In this document: positions 22,499 through 33,929 of the stretch, piece by piece
How positions within the stretch are numbered: the first letter of the stretch is position 1
How the letters are laid out: every line of letters begins with the position of its first letter
NCBI GenBank assembly: GCA_032719365.1
Contig: CM064867.1
Location: forward strand, 58,344,601-58,408,600
Length of the DNA stretch: 64,000 nucleotides
Origin: Prinsepia uniflora
Taxonomy: Eukaryota; Streptophyta; Magnoliopsida; Rosales; Rosaceae
Direction: 5' to 3'
Program-made: the position numbers and the translations under genes
The notes under the pieces: generated by a model
What the model was told of the DNA's origin: nothing
The model's database searches: none
What the model saw: only the letters and a program-made list of their open reading frames with translations

Positions 22499-25490
22499 TG
22501 ACAAGACCCATCACAATCCCCCTAGATTATCGTGGGATGTACCCACTCCTGTCTGACACCGTGTGTCAGACTAGGGATAACTCGTCACCCGGATCGGTGG
22601 TGGCATGTGATGTCTCAATCTTTGCTACAGCCTGCATCCGCGATTAACCTAAAGGGTATTAAAAAAACATAAAAACTGTGAGTGGATAAAACAACAGTTT
22701 ATAAAAACAATTTATATAAATCACATTTATACCCTTCACGTAAAAGCATACATGCATCATAAAACAACATTTCAAATACTTTCTTGGAAGTAAGATGTAT
22801 TGCTTCCCAAATCAAATCTTATTGGAAAATGCTTCTCAATCGAAGCCATTACCTTAGTAGGGTCTCAACCCAAAACCAAATCATATAGGGTCTCAGCCCA
22901 AAAACAAATCATAGAAAACAAGTACGGGGTCTCCGCCCAAATCAAAAGCCATGCAGGATCTCTGCCCACTATCATCATCCTCAATGTCAGTCATGATTCC
23001 AATCCTAGCACATGTGCAAATAGCTCAGGAGCACTCAAAATCCTACCATGTCGCCGTGAACAAATGACCCACCGCGACTGTCTCTAGATCTCGTGAACAC
23101 ATCATTGATCGATATCAGAGAATAACATCAGCACTCCTAAGTCGAGCCTTCCTCAGCCATAGCCTCCAGTGGCTGCTAGACAACAGGGAGTGCATCATGA
23201 CCTCTTGGGAAGGAAACACATCCGTAGTCCGGAGGCGAGCGTCATATCACCCGGGACTCGAACCAAAATGTCATCATCGACTGGGACTCTTACCCGATCG
23301 TCCAGGACTTTAACCCGAAATTTCATCAATAGGGCTTCAAGCCCGAAACATCACCAAATGGGTCACAACCCGAAATATTACCAATTAGGTCACAGCCCAA
23401 AAACCAGTGTCCAACGACACTTCATATCCCAGGATTCCTCGAATCCTATCAAATCAATAACTGGGTCTCATGCCCTAAATATAATCCAGGATTCCTCGAA
23501 TCCTGTCAAATCCACAACTGGGTCTCATGCCCGAAATATCTTTCATAAATCTCATAACTGGGTCATAGCCTGACTTATCTCGTGTTTGAATATACTCTAA
23601 GTCAAACCTCAAACTAGGTCGTATGCCCGAAAGATATTTCCAAATCCGAAAACCATTTTCTCATTTTCAAACCACTTTCAAATCATCGTTCAACTGGGAC
23701 TCATACCCGAATCTTGATTTCACGCATCTCCATGAAATCCTCCAAAATCATAACTCAATTCCTCGGTTTCACACCTCTCTGTGAAACCTTCGGAATCACA
23801 TATAACTCATGCATGTACTATACTCGGCCGAAGCCCAAACATCATATCCAGAAATTTTGAACTACGTGCAATACAGAATTTTCTACGAAAGTGCCCAACA
23901 AATCATATTTAAAACACATGCACTCATGGTATCTCAAATCATGTTCATAAACACATACAAAATATTTATGCATGCATCAAATTCATAAAACAAAGTCCAT
24001 TCACATACCGTCCAAGTTGTGCCTCGAAACACGTGTCATAAGCCTCTCCGGGCTAATCCAACCTCTCTGGGTAATCCAGACCTATCCAAAACACACTCAA
24101 AGGTTACTACCAATCTAGACAAGTCCTAATCAAGAACCCCCAACATTCCCGGGAAAGTCAACGTCTCCCAGACACCCTTCCCTAGGCTTCAAACCTCAAT
24201 TTGACCAACCTCACGATCACCGATCGACTTGAAACCACCCTCATTGGATTCGTATCGTCGAAACCTTCAAAATGGTTCTGGTTCCACCTTGAAATACGTT
24301 CCCACGGGCGGGTCAAAGGTACGGTCAACATTGACAAAAAGTCAATGCTGATGTCAGCAGTCAACGGTCAACGTCATTGTTGACGTCAGCATGACGTCGC
24401 CTGACTAGTTCTAATACTGCCACGTGTCACACGTCGATTGGTCCACGTGTCCTCTAACACCTCTGATAGTCTGCCACGTGGCACCACCTGATTGGTCCAC
24501 GTGGTCTGACTGTACCTAACAGCGGCCACGTGGCAGCGTCCCATTGGTCCACTTCTAACACCTATCAAATGATGATGCCAGTTGTTGACTGTAACGGGTC
24601 ACGTAGAACTGCGACCTAACCCGACCGAAAACGCTCCTCCAACCACCGTTTTTGAAGCAGTTAATTCCTACATGTTCGTCTCGAGCTAACCAATCGATCT
24701 GTATGATCAAAACTCAGAAAAACGACCTAAAATTACCTGTTCGAACACTGAATAATGATCGTTGTTTCCAGTTCTCCCCTGGGCCTGCTCAGTCGTCCTC
24801 CGCCTTTGATTCCAGTCCCAAATGACTTGTACAACCACCAAAAACAGAACCCAATCAACACAAGCCTCTCCAAACATCCAGAAACAAAAAATAAAATTTC
24901 AAAAACTTACGGTTTACAGTTTACCTGTGTTCTGGGCTCCTCCGCCATTCACGCCAGTCCTGCCGCCTCTCACAACCTCTCTCAGTCCCTCACTCATCCC
25001 CAGTCACTCTCAGGGGTCCTCAATCGATTGAGCAAGGGAGAGGAGAATTGGGTGGTTTGGTTTTCGGGGTGGTTCGAATGAGAAGGGGAAAATGGTAGGT
25101 GCATGTATGTAGGGAAAAAAGAAATGGATGAGTGACACTTGTCACTCATCCATTGGTCCTGAAATAAATATTTGGGCCTCACTAAAAGGCAAAGTCAACA
25201 TTGTCTCGTAAAACGTGGCATCGTAAATAGTGCCCTAATATATTTCCTGTTGAATGTCTGATTTCGTTGTGCCACCTATCTACAGACTCGTATCGACTCG
25301 ATTTACGTAACGGTTCTCGATTCACGTGCATTGGATCTCTCGGGTCAAAAGTCAGTTTTTTGCCCTCGTCTAGGGGTAAAATTGTAATTTCAGCCTGAAT
25401 GTCCGACAATTCTCGACTAATCCTCGATTAGCCTCGCTAATCCTTAATGTAATCTTAATTAATCCCAAAAATTAAGAACGGATCGTTACA
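22499..25490 (-). repeat. Element E 5' LTR (minus), 2992 bp
   Basis: The LTR begins TGACAAGACCC next to a primer site and ends GGATCGTTACA at the unique DNA starting at 25491. The inverted 12-mers are at 22676-22687 and 23995-24006, both slightly decayed. Palindrome-array units such as GGGCTTCAAGCCC and GGGTCACAACCC occupy 22855-22990 and 23270-23720. A dense set of TGACGTCA-like and CCACGTGGC motifs fills 24310-24545. A perfect 15-bp-arm palindrome is at 25123-25154. The right border, GCCTT at 25491, marks E's insertion site in the gene island. Confidence 0.87.
25123..25154. repeat. Perfect palindrome with 15-bp arms
   Basis: AATGGATGAGTGACA is followed by CT and then by its exact reverse complement. 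Related copies, some with one mismatch, are at 9400-9427, 50258-50285, 56719-56746, 60103-60134 and 62918-62943. A more diverged one is at about 47990-48026 in the LTR of the coding element H. It is therefore a conserved LTR component. Confidence 0.9.
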
Positions 25491-26188
25491 GCCTTACCGT
25501 AAAATTTTCTCCTATAGTCGATCTATAAGTAATTATATTCAAAACACAATAACGCCAAACTTACCCTAATCGAGATGGTATTTTCGATTGGATTGCCTAT
25601 TGATTCACGGCAGGTTAGTTCACGTGTGAGAACTTTATAGTTCGGTTGGCAAGTTTTTCAAAGTTGTTTTTTGTTTTTCAAATACAAAATAAGTAGAAAA
25701 TGTGTAGTTCTTTTTTCCAATAATGAAATTGGAATATGAGCAATATTAGAGACATCAAATTTGTACATTGAACGCTATCTCTTCCAATTCCCACAAAAAT
25801 AATAAAATTATAAAGGGCAAATTTGTGTTTTTCATAACTAATCCATCACATTGAACTCGGACAAAATTTGAGTATTTCTACGTCAACGTGCCTTTGATGT
25901 AATGACTTATCCTGTCCAATCCAATCCCACACACCACACATCCAGTATGGGGTTCAATTCACATGTAGAAACAAGGCCAAACCTGAAACCTTTATAACGC
26001 TCAAATTTTGCTTTTCAGGTAATTTCAAGCTAGTTCTTTTATAATAAGATATACACCAGATGATTTCATTTCCTTTTGTCTACCTTTTTTTTTTTGGCGA
26101 AATAAGATCTAAAACAAGAAAAAAGTACACATTCAGGCATTTGAATTCTGAGTACTGCATATCTCATCTCAAAGCTTATAACTTCATA
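25491..26188. other. Low-copy AT-rich DNA downstream of the NECAP gene
   Basis: The base composition changes abruptly to AT-rich at 25491 and none of the LTR motifs occur. The part nearest 26188 should hold the 3' untranslated region of the minus-strand NECAP gene. No other gene, RNA or repeat is visible. Confidence 0.6.
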
Positions 26189-29100
26189 TTAACCAGCTGT
26201 CTGAAAGTCCCCAAAGTCATCGTCTGGTACATCTTGAGTGGCTTGATTTCCAGAAGAATTTGTTTCTTTTGAATCATCGTCCTTTGATTCTGAGGCCTCG
26301 TGTTTAGACCTTCCTTCGAGATTAAAATTCGGGGGAAAGTTTGGGGAAGATTCCTGAACAGTACCAGAAGGTGAAAGCGGTCCTGGGGGAGGTGGTGGTG
26401 GTTTGATACAAATCAAGGGTTCTTTCTGGTTCGCCTTTTTCTCTGGTGGGGAGCTGTTCTCAGAAACTTTGGACTTACCGATTTCGGCACTTTTCTGTCG
26501 AAAGAAAAAAGAGATTAAATTCAATCTGAATACTCCAGTAAAGTAAATAGCACATAGTTAGAGGACACAGTTGACAGCAGAATGCAGACACACTAACATT
26601 CTTTAATTGTAGTACTAGAGTCTCTCCCTCTTTTAAGCTGTAATCAACTAAGGAAGTTTGCTGAAACTTTTGTTCCATCTCTTCTGCAGTTCTCTTTTTG
26701 TCCAGATATCTTCAAGTAAAATTATAATGTTAGATGAGCTTGAATCATGGAAGTTCATCTTCTAATGCATATGCTTTAAAATTTTAATAGCAAACTTTTA
26801 AAATGTTGTAGAGAAAATGAAGAACAGGAAAATTGTTGGACGTGTACATATTAGACATACTTCATGTGATCATGCATTGCTGCTTGAAAATCATAAGCTT
26901 CTGTTCTTTCTCGAAATCCTATGCCAATGAAAGCATGTCGAAGCCTGCCATCTGCATTAAATTCAAACTGATGAGAATCGCACATAAGAAAAATAAATGG
27001 ACAAAAAATAAATCAAAGGGAAAAGGCAAAAATTGCATCCACGCATTGCTCAAAATCTTGGGAAAGCGGGAAAACCAAAAATAAAATGAAACAAAAGAAC
27101 GGGTATAATACTTTTAACGAAACGGAGTACATGTTTTCATCTATGATAACAGTAAAAACTTCAAGTTATCAATGGTCCCCAGTATAACACATTTGTTCAC
27201 GTAGATGATTGATTTGAGATGCAGAATCATCAATTTGAGCTTAGACTTTGAGCTTCTTGCCAAAAATTCTCCAGAAGACCATTCTATTCTTAAATAATCA
27301 GCCATGTCAATATATGTGATCAAAGTAAAAGAAAATTGAGTAGAAAACCTTCCCCAGTTCCTACCTTTAAGGAACCATTTACAGAAACAGAGAACTTGTA
27401 AAAAGAGTTTTTCCATTGTTTCAAGGTAGATTATTTCCCCCAATATTCTGTTCTTCTCCTGTCCAAATCACAATGGACAAATGGAATGCTTGTAAATTAC
27501 TAGCCCCCGACCACTACTAGCATATATGTGAAAGTTTCAAAGTCAAACATGGGTTCTCATGCCCGATGGATAATAGTACAAACACAAGTCTTGTTCTCAT
27601 GCTTAGAATAGTTTCTCCTGATGAATGGCATTTCTTCTCCTAATATCTTCTGCATATGAATTGCAGGTGAATGCACAATAGTAAGATGGACATGGGGAAA
27701 GATTGACCTTAGGCAAGAAAAATGGTTTGAAATACAAGCTAAAACACTCTTTGGATCGTTCCAACAATAAGCTTAGGTTTTTACTAAAATATAGATCATA
27801 AAATGATGAAGCAAGTATGGAAGCCCACCAATGTTCTCCTCTACCCGCAGAACGAAATATCTGCAGAACAAAAACATATATACATAGTTTTAGATAACCT
27901 TTAGATACTAATCAAAATGCATAAGATAAAAATGAAAAAGGTTCTGCAGTTCAATCAGCTAAATGAAAATGTGCAATCTTCTGAGTAATGTAGTGACATG
28001 GTGTAAATTAGGGGTCCAATAAAGAATGTCTCCAGTTTAGTGAGAGATAAGATAAACCTGCTGCTATCAATTACAGTTTCCACTGGATGAGGCTCTCCAT
28101 TTCTCAAAAATGCCCGGGCATATAGTTCACCTGCAAGGACATATCATATGACACTAGAAAAAAAAAATATCGCATACTATAGAAGGAATACATACAGCAT
28201 AGTTGTCATCTTATAAGATCAAAAATATCCTCACCGGTGTTCTTATCTTCAAGTCTGATAATGCACTCTTCTCCTTTGCTGATTACTTTCAATATCCCAA
28301 CCCATATCCATTTGTTTACATCCCATTCATCAGCCCTGGAGTAAATTTCATAGACTTAAAATACACATCCTACACATGCATTAAAAGAGTTGCAGAACTA
28401 ATGCCAATATGTAGTTCTACAATTAAAAGCACCAAATCTCAAGAGTAATAAACTCATCTCCATTTGTTTGTCTAATTGCTGATGTCTTTTCTATCCAACT
28501 CAGTCTCAGAAAATCCAAAAACATAGGCACATGCAATCTAGCCTAATTATAAGCTTCACTTTGAGGTGACTAATCCACATGTGGAACGAGCATCAGAAGT
28601 AAAAGTAAAATCTATCGAATGATAAAAGATGGGATTGTATCAGATTAAGATAATTCATATCAGGGAATGATAATGAATGACATTGTATCAGATTAATCAT
28701 AATTAAACCGCCAGATACATATCACAACTTTCTATTTACAAGTTGACAAAACCTGTATGAAGCTGCACTTTTTCTCGGTGGTATCTGCACAAAACAATAT
28801 GATACTTATATTAACATCAGAAATAACCTCAAGAACCCAACATAGGAGTAACCAACCATACTTATATCTCATTGCTGATTCCTTATAATTACTTGTAATT
28901 TAAAGGCCCCGCTTTTGTATACCTCGATGGATCCAATCCAAAAGGGTCCCACTAACAATACTAAAATTAGTACTATAATGCATATTGATTCTATTTTACC
29001 ACAAACCCAGTTTACACTTCAACGAAATTCATTCAATTATAATATCGATAATCAAATTAACCACGATCATAACAAAAACCGAATTTTTCCACCACAAACT

Positions 29101-29382
29101 TAATTTACACGCTAACATTATTCATTCAACTATTAGATTATTCCAAAATTAGGAAGAAATCCAGCTGAATTATGCATTTAACATAGCATTCCCGAGAAAC
29201 CCTTTAACAGAATCACTACAAAAATTCAGAAACCCACACGGATTTGGGAGCATCATACATACATAAATGAAAATGAAGTATACCAAGTAGACGAAGCATT
29301 CAGCCACTTGGAAAAGAACAAGCTCAAGCGCTTCAGGTTCGTTGTCTTCTTGATCATTTGGTACCGCCGGCTCCTTCTCCAT
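26189..29382 (-). CDS. NECAP-like adaptin-ear-binding coat-associated protein, 8 exons
   Basis: The coding exons, in order, are 29284-29382, 28753-28784, 28235-28335, 28058-28130, 27829-27860, 26861-26951, 26598-26709 and 26189-26494. All introns have GT-AG ends and the reading frame is kept, giving 281 residues. The start is the ATG at 29380-29382 (MEKEPAVPND). An in-frame TTG six bases upstream is not needed. Residues of about 18-178 form the NECAP PHear-type domain, with the family blocks ELVLFQVAECFVYL, IPPRK, ADEWDVNKW, GELYARAFLRNGEPHPVE, GRLRHAFIGIGFRERTEAYD and VDYSLKEGETLVLQL. A proline-rich stretch (PPPPPPGP) and an acidic end with DDDFGDFQ follow; such acidic-phenylalanine motifs bind adaptor ear domains. 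NECAP proteins act in clathrin-coated vesicle formation with adaptor complex AP-2. No frameshift or stop interrupts it, so it looks functional. Confidence 0.93.
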
Positions 29383-30633
29383 GTTCAAGTATAAAGATAT
29401 AGAGTCGTCCCAGATTTGGGATCAGAGCGGCGAACAGAAATGTGAATCTGAAAATGATTATTGAGGTCTGGGACTTAACAGGAATTTGGTGATTTAATTC
29501 GGGTTTACTTAGGATTAAAGAAATTAAAGACTAAAGAATTAAAGAATGATAGCTAGGAGGTTTCTACTTTCCAGTCTCTCTCAGAGGTTTCTTTAGAGAG
29601 CTATGCTTTATCAGTGTCGTGATCAGTAATTACCATAACCAGCAGCAACCGTTGGAATCCAAGGCTTTGAGGCTTTGTATTACTTTGATTAATTTGCTCT
29701 CACCATAACCAGCAGGAACCGTTAGAACCGTTGGATGCTGTCTATCGTGTGATCATTGGAAAAGTCTATCGTGTATGCGGTCTAGATGGAGTCAACGAAT
29801 TTAATTTTTGAAGAGAGAGAGAGTTGCTTGGATAGTTGGATATGTAGGAAAAATGAAAAGGGTCAAATCCTTGCAGTGGGAATAGTCTTTGGAATACTCC
29901 TAAGTCCTAACCCACAACCTCAGGTCCGTTAGAGAACCATAATCTCTGACAAAAATTAAAAAGGTCAGGTCCGTTATGAAATTATTTGGCCCTTTGATTT
30001 TTTTTTTCTTCTTCCAATTTTTACTTTTGGCTAAAGAAAACTGATTTTAAAGCTCCTTCTTTTTTATGAATTAAACTTCTAAATTTGCCCTTATTTTTTT
30101 AATTTAATATATTGTATTTTATTTCTTTTATTTATGTAAAATATTTTAATTTTTTTTATTTCATCTCGTGCTATTAAATAGCTATAATAACATTAAAATA
30201 GTTATGATTTAAAGGGGAAAGACAAAAATAATGTAAAATAATAATAAAACACATTTAAGCAAAGAAAAAAAAATCTCCCCTTCTTTTTATCCATCACATC
30301 AGAATCCATAGAGATTCTTATTAAAGTTCACCAAATTCCTAACTAGAATTACCTAGACTTATAATTCAATTATGTGCAGCATAGCTAATAATTTTTGTAT
30401 TCTTCTCACCCTTGACCAAATTAAAAATACAATGTTATTTTATTTTTTTATGTTTAATTTGAATTTATTCTCATAAAATAAAACACAACTCCATGAATCT
30501 GATTTCATATCTCCAAAGTAACTCGGTTGCTCTTATTCTAGCCGTGCCGCTGCCATTATGCGGTTTCATATTTCTTGGTTTGCATTGGCTTCACACACCC
30601 ACCAATATCAATTAGGTAAAACTAACTCTTAGG
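29383..30633 (-). promoter_or_regulatory. 5' untranslated region and promoter of the NECAP gene
   Basis: This AT-rich low-copy stretch precedes the start codon. The first part up to about 29480 is likely the 5' leader, but the transcription start cannot be placed from sequence. A duplicated CCATAACCAGCAG motif occurs at about 29633 and 29702. T-rich and A-rich tracts fill 30000-30280. TCATG at 30634-30638 is the left target duplication of solo LTR S3. Confidence 0.5.
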
Positions 30634-30638
30634 TCATG

Positions 30639-33631
30639 TGTAATGACCCGTCCCGAGTATCGGGATTTAATATTATTTTATTATAATTTAGAATGACTAA
30701 TCTGGGATTAGTTGAGCGAAATCGGATGAATTGTGCAAAATGACAATTTTGCCCCTAGAATGGGCAAAACGTTGACTTTTTTATCGGGCGGCCAAACGGA
30801 CTTTGACCGATGACCGTGACGTAGTTCAGGATGTCACGAGTTCATAGACAGGTGTCACGTTCGATTCCGACATTCGAGGAAGAAGTTATGACGTTCGGAA
30901 GTTCAAGGGCATTTTCGTAATTTGGACGAAAAGGGGGAATATGTTGACTTTTCGTACGGGAGACCTGATGGCCGAGGACCGAGGACCGTTAGGAAGGTCT
31001 CGATGCCCTGAGTCCGTAGACAGGCGGCACGCGTCAATCGGAGTTCGAATGACCAAGTTACGGGTCTAGATGCGTGAGGGGCATTTTGGTAATTTTGTGA
31101 GGAAAGGCAAAATTGTAATTTTCCAAGGCTGCAACTTGAAACTGCCGCGAATGGGTTTGAGGGAATTGTTTAAGCATGGTTGTCGGTTCAGAGAGTTCTT
31201 TAATCTACTAGTGGCATTAAGGAATGATTTGGGGCAGCTTTGAGGACGTGGAACACATGTGTTTGGGTTGGCAACAGATCACAGAACATGGACACCAATT
31301 TTTAATTTGAGTTGGGACCGTTGCGGGAACAAATTCATGTGTGGGACTGAGGTGATTCCCACGGGTGTTGGTAGCACGTTGCAATCAATAGAGTTATAGG
31401 GATTTGATTGAGTTCATTCTGAGCAAGTGAGGGTTGTCGAACTGGAGAGAAAACAGAGATTGGAAAAATTAGAAAATTGGAGGGAAAGTTCAAATGTCGA
31501 GTTATGGGCTCTGAGGATCAAAATGGAGCTTACTTTCAGCTTCCTGGGAGTGCCACAATCAGAATCATGGAAAGAAGGAAGCAAATTGGTGCCCAATTCA
31601 CTCTGAACGGACAAAACGACAGTAAGCTTGAGTCGAGGTTGAGTCGTGATCATTGAGTGATCAAACGATGAAATTGATTTGGGAAATGAGTTTCCCATGG
31701 TCCACTTATGCTTCTGGGTGGATCAATTGGAAGAAACCAGTTGGAATTGATGGAATTCGAAGCAGGAACAGTGACGGGTGTTCTTCGATGTTCATCGTCG
31801 AATTGTTGGATTTCATGTAAGGATTGATGTAATTAGGTTTACATACCTTAATTAAACTTAAAACCAAGATGGTTGAATGATCAATTGAATTATTTAGGGC
31901 TGAATTGACAGAGAACTGATCGGGTCTATTCGCGGGTCGCGGGGATCCGTTTATCAGTAATCCGGGTGAGGACGATGACACTGTAGCAGGCGCGTGGGTT
32001 TCACGCGCAGCCACTCACGGTGGCACGTGACAGCGCGTGGGCACGAATCTCGAGGTGAGGTCAACATGACTTCTGTCCTATTTAATGTAACAAACATTTT
32101 GGGATTGGTTTCGTGTCGATCGGACACCGTTTCGATATTGTTCGGGAGAACCAAAGGTTTTAAATCGAGTTTAAAAATATTTAAAAATTCGGGAAAATTA
32201 CGGGACTTTAATAGGAGGTTAATGAAGAGGTTAGTGACCCTCTAATGTGATATGAACAGGTTTGGGAGTCCCGGTGTTAGTAACGGGGCTCGGGAAGGCA
32301 GATGGCACACGTATCGAGGCGTATTGTTAAACGGTCTGTGAGTGGACTTTGGTTTTATAAATTCTATGCATGCTTAACTGTTTTATATGGATTATGATTG
32401 TGATTGTATGATGTTGATTTGGATATTGGTAAATTATACGGTTTCACGTATTTTGAGGCGATTTGCGTGCTTGCACGTAAATCGAGGTTTTTCCGGTTTT
32501 ACACTGATTTTCCATACTTATGACCTTGGATATGATTTCATGAAATGGTTTTGAAATTGGAAAGAGAAGCTCGGGCATGAGGCCCAATTGTTTTGGAAAC
32601 CTCGGACTTGGAGTCCAATTGAGTTACGTAATCGGGCCAGGGGCCCAATTGCTTTATGAAATCGGGCCAGGGGCCCAGTAATTTACGAAATCGGGCTAAG
32701 ACCCATTTGAGTTATATTATCGGGCCAGGGGCCCAATTGATTTATGAATTTGGGCTGTGGGCCCAGTGATTTATAGAATCGGGCATGATGCCCAGTTTGT
32801 TTCATAAACGTGATTTCGGGTCGGGGACCCTAAATGGAATTGTGATGTTTTTATGGAGATTTTGGGCAAGGCCCATTGAGATGTTGTGAAATGATTTAAT
32901 AAAACTGTTTTCCATATACCATCTTGATACGAGAAAATGTGAAGGTGTCCACCAAGTGTCTGGGACACTGGGGAAATCACGGTGCATTGCTTGCGAGGGG
33001 TCATTGTGTGGAGCTACCGGACCGTATAGTGACTCAGGAGCAGGACTGCTATGATTGGACGTCTCGACACTAGGCATCTGGGATGCTGTACCCGGATTGG
33101 GTTCGGGGATTGGACTCGAGATTGAGACCCCGGGTAGCACGCGTAGCTTATGGTTATACCGTGAAATATTGACGTCTGGGACGTCAGGCGTCTGGGACGC
33201 TAGGCATCTGGGATGCTGGTTATGGAAATGTGGTAAATATGAACTATTGATCTATGAAATGGTTTTTCGGTTGGATTTATGGTTTACGGTTTTGTGCTAA
33301 GGCCCTAATGCCTTGTTGAGCAAATGTTTTGGTTACTTGTTTTTGTGGCATGCATATGTTTTATGGAGGGCATAAATGTCTTATAACTGTGGTTAATGAA
33401 CTTATTTATTTTCGTCCACTCACAGCTTTTGTTTTTAATGCCCTTCAGGTTGATACCGGATGCGACTGCAGCAGAGACTGGGACATCGCACACCTTCTCC
33501 ATCGATCCTTGCGCACTCTGGAAGCCCGTTTGGGCAGTGGCATCAGGTTATCCCTTGTCTGACACTTCGTGTCAGACGGGAGCATGACACATCCCACGGT
33601 AATTCCCGGGGGATTGGGATGGGTCGTGTCA
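30639..33631 (+). mobile_element. Solo LTR S3 (plus), 2993 bp
   Basis: The segment begins TGTAATGACCCGTCCC and ends GGGTCGTGTCA. It is flanked by TCATG at 30634-30638 and 33632-33636, and no internal region is attached. The inverted 12-mers are perfect at 32336-32347 and 33414-33425, with a regular 30-bp palindrome array between them. It divides low-copy DNA that was contiguous before insertion and lies about 1.25 kb upstream of the NECAP start codon. Confidence 0.95.
32572..32793 (+). repeat. 30-bp-period array of 13-bp palindromes in S3
   Basis: Cores start at about 32573, 32604, 32634, 32664, 32693, 32722, 32751 and 32781. The cores read GGACT-tgg-AGTCC (32604), GGGCC-agg-GGCCC (32634, 32664, 32722) and GGGCA-tga-TGCCC (32781). 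The arms remain complementary although their sequence differs. Confidence 0.9.
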
Positions 33632-33636
33632 TCATG

Positions 33637-33726
33637 TCCTTATTTTATATCCAAAGTCAATCTCAATTTAAAATTTTTGGAAAGGATCGTATTAAATATT
33701 GAGATTTTTTTTTCTTCTAAGAAGCC
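33637..33726. other. Low-copy AT-rich DNA right of S3
   Basis: This resumes the low-copy DNA interrupted by S3. It contains a run of T residues just before a candidate start codon at 33727. Nothing else is recognised. Confidence 0.45.
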
Positions 33727-33929
33727 ATGGCATTAGCTCCATTGGATGTGGTCAAGGAGGCAGACGAAGTGGATGGTTTTCCTTTTCTTGTTGGCATTAA
33801 TTTATATTTTATTATTTTACATTGTTTTATTTTCTCTTTTAATGTTAACCATGGTTATTTAAAAGCACATACTAAAACAAAAAATCAAAATGTTTTTTTT
33901 ATTACAGAGGAGGGGGAATTTTTGAAAAT
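33727..33929 (+). pseudogene. Possible truncated first exon of an unknown gene
   Basis: An ATG in a good plant context (AGCCATGGC) opens a frame reading MALAPLDVVKEADEVDG. It is followed by GTTTTCC, which could be a splice donor at about 33776, and then by AT-rich, intron-like sequence. From about 33930 the DNA becomes an LTR fragment of element I, so any remaining exons are missing here. The product is not recognised. With S3 removed, this start and the NECAP start would be divergent and about 1.35 kb apart. It may equally be chance sequence. Confidence 0.22.

Noticed and set aside
26475..26678. Reading through intron 7 of the NECAP gene as coding
   Set aside because: A GT donor at 26597 and AG acceptor at 26495 keep the frame and the family sequence. 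The intron reading is unrelated to the family.
29383..29388. Upstream TTG start for the NECAP protein
   Set aside because: The ATG at 29380-29382 is the natural plant start, and the two extra residues have no support.
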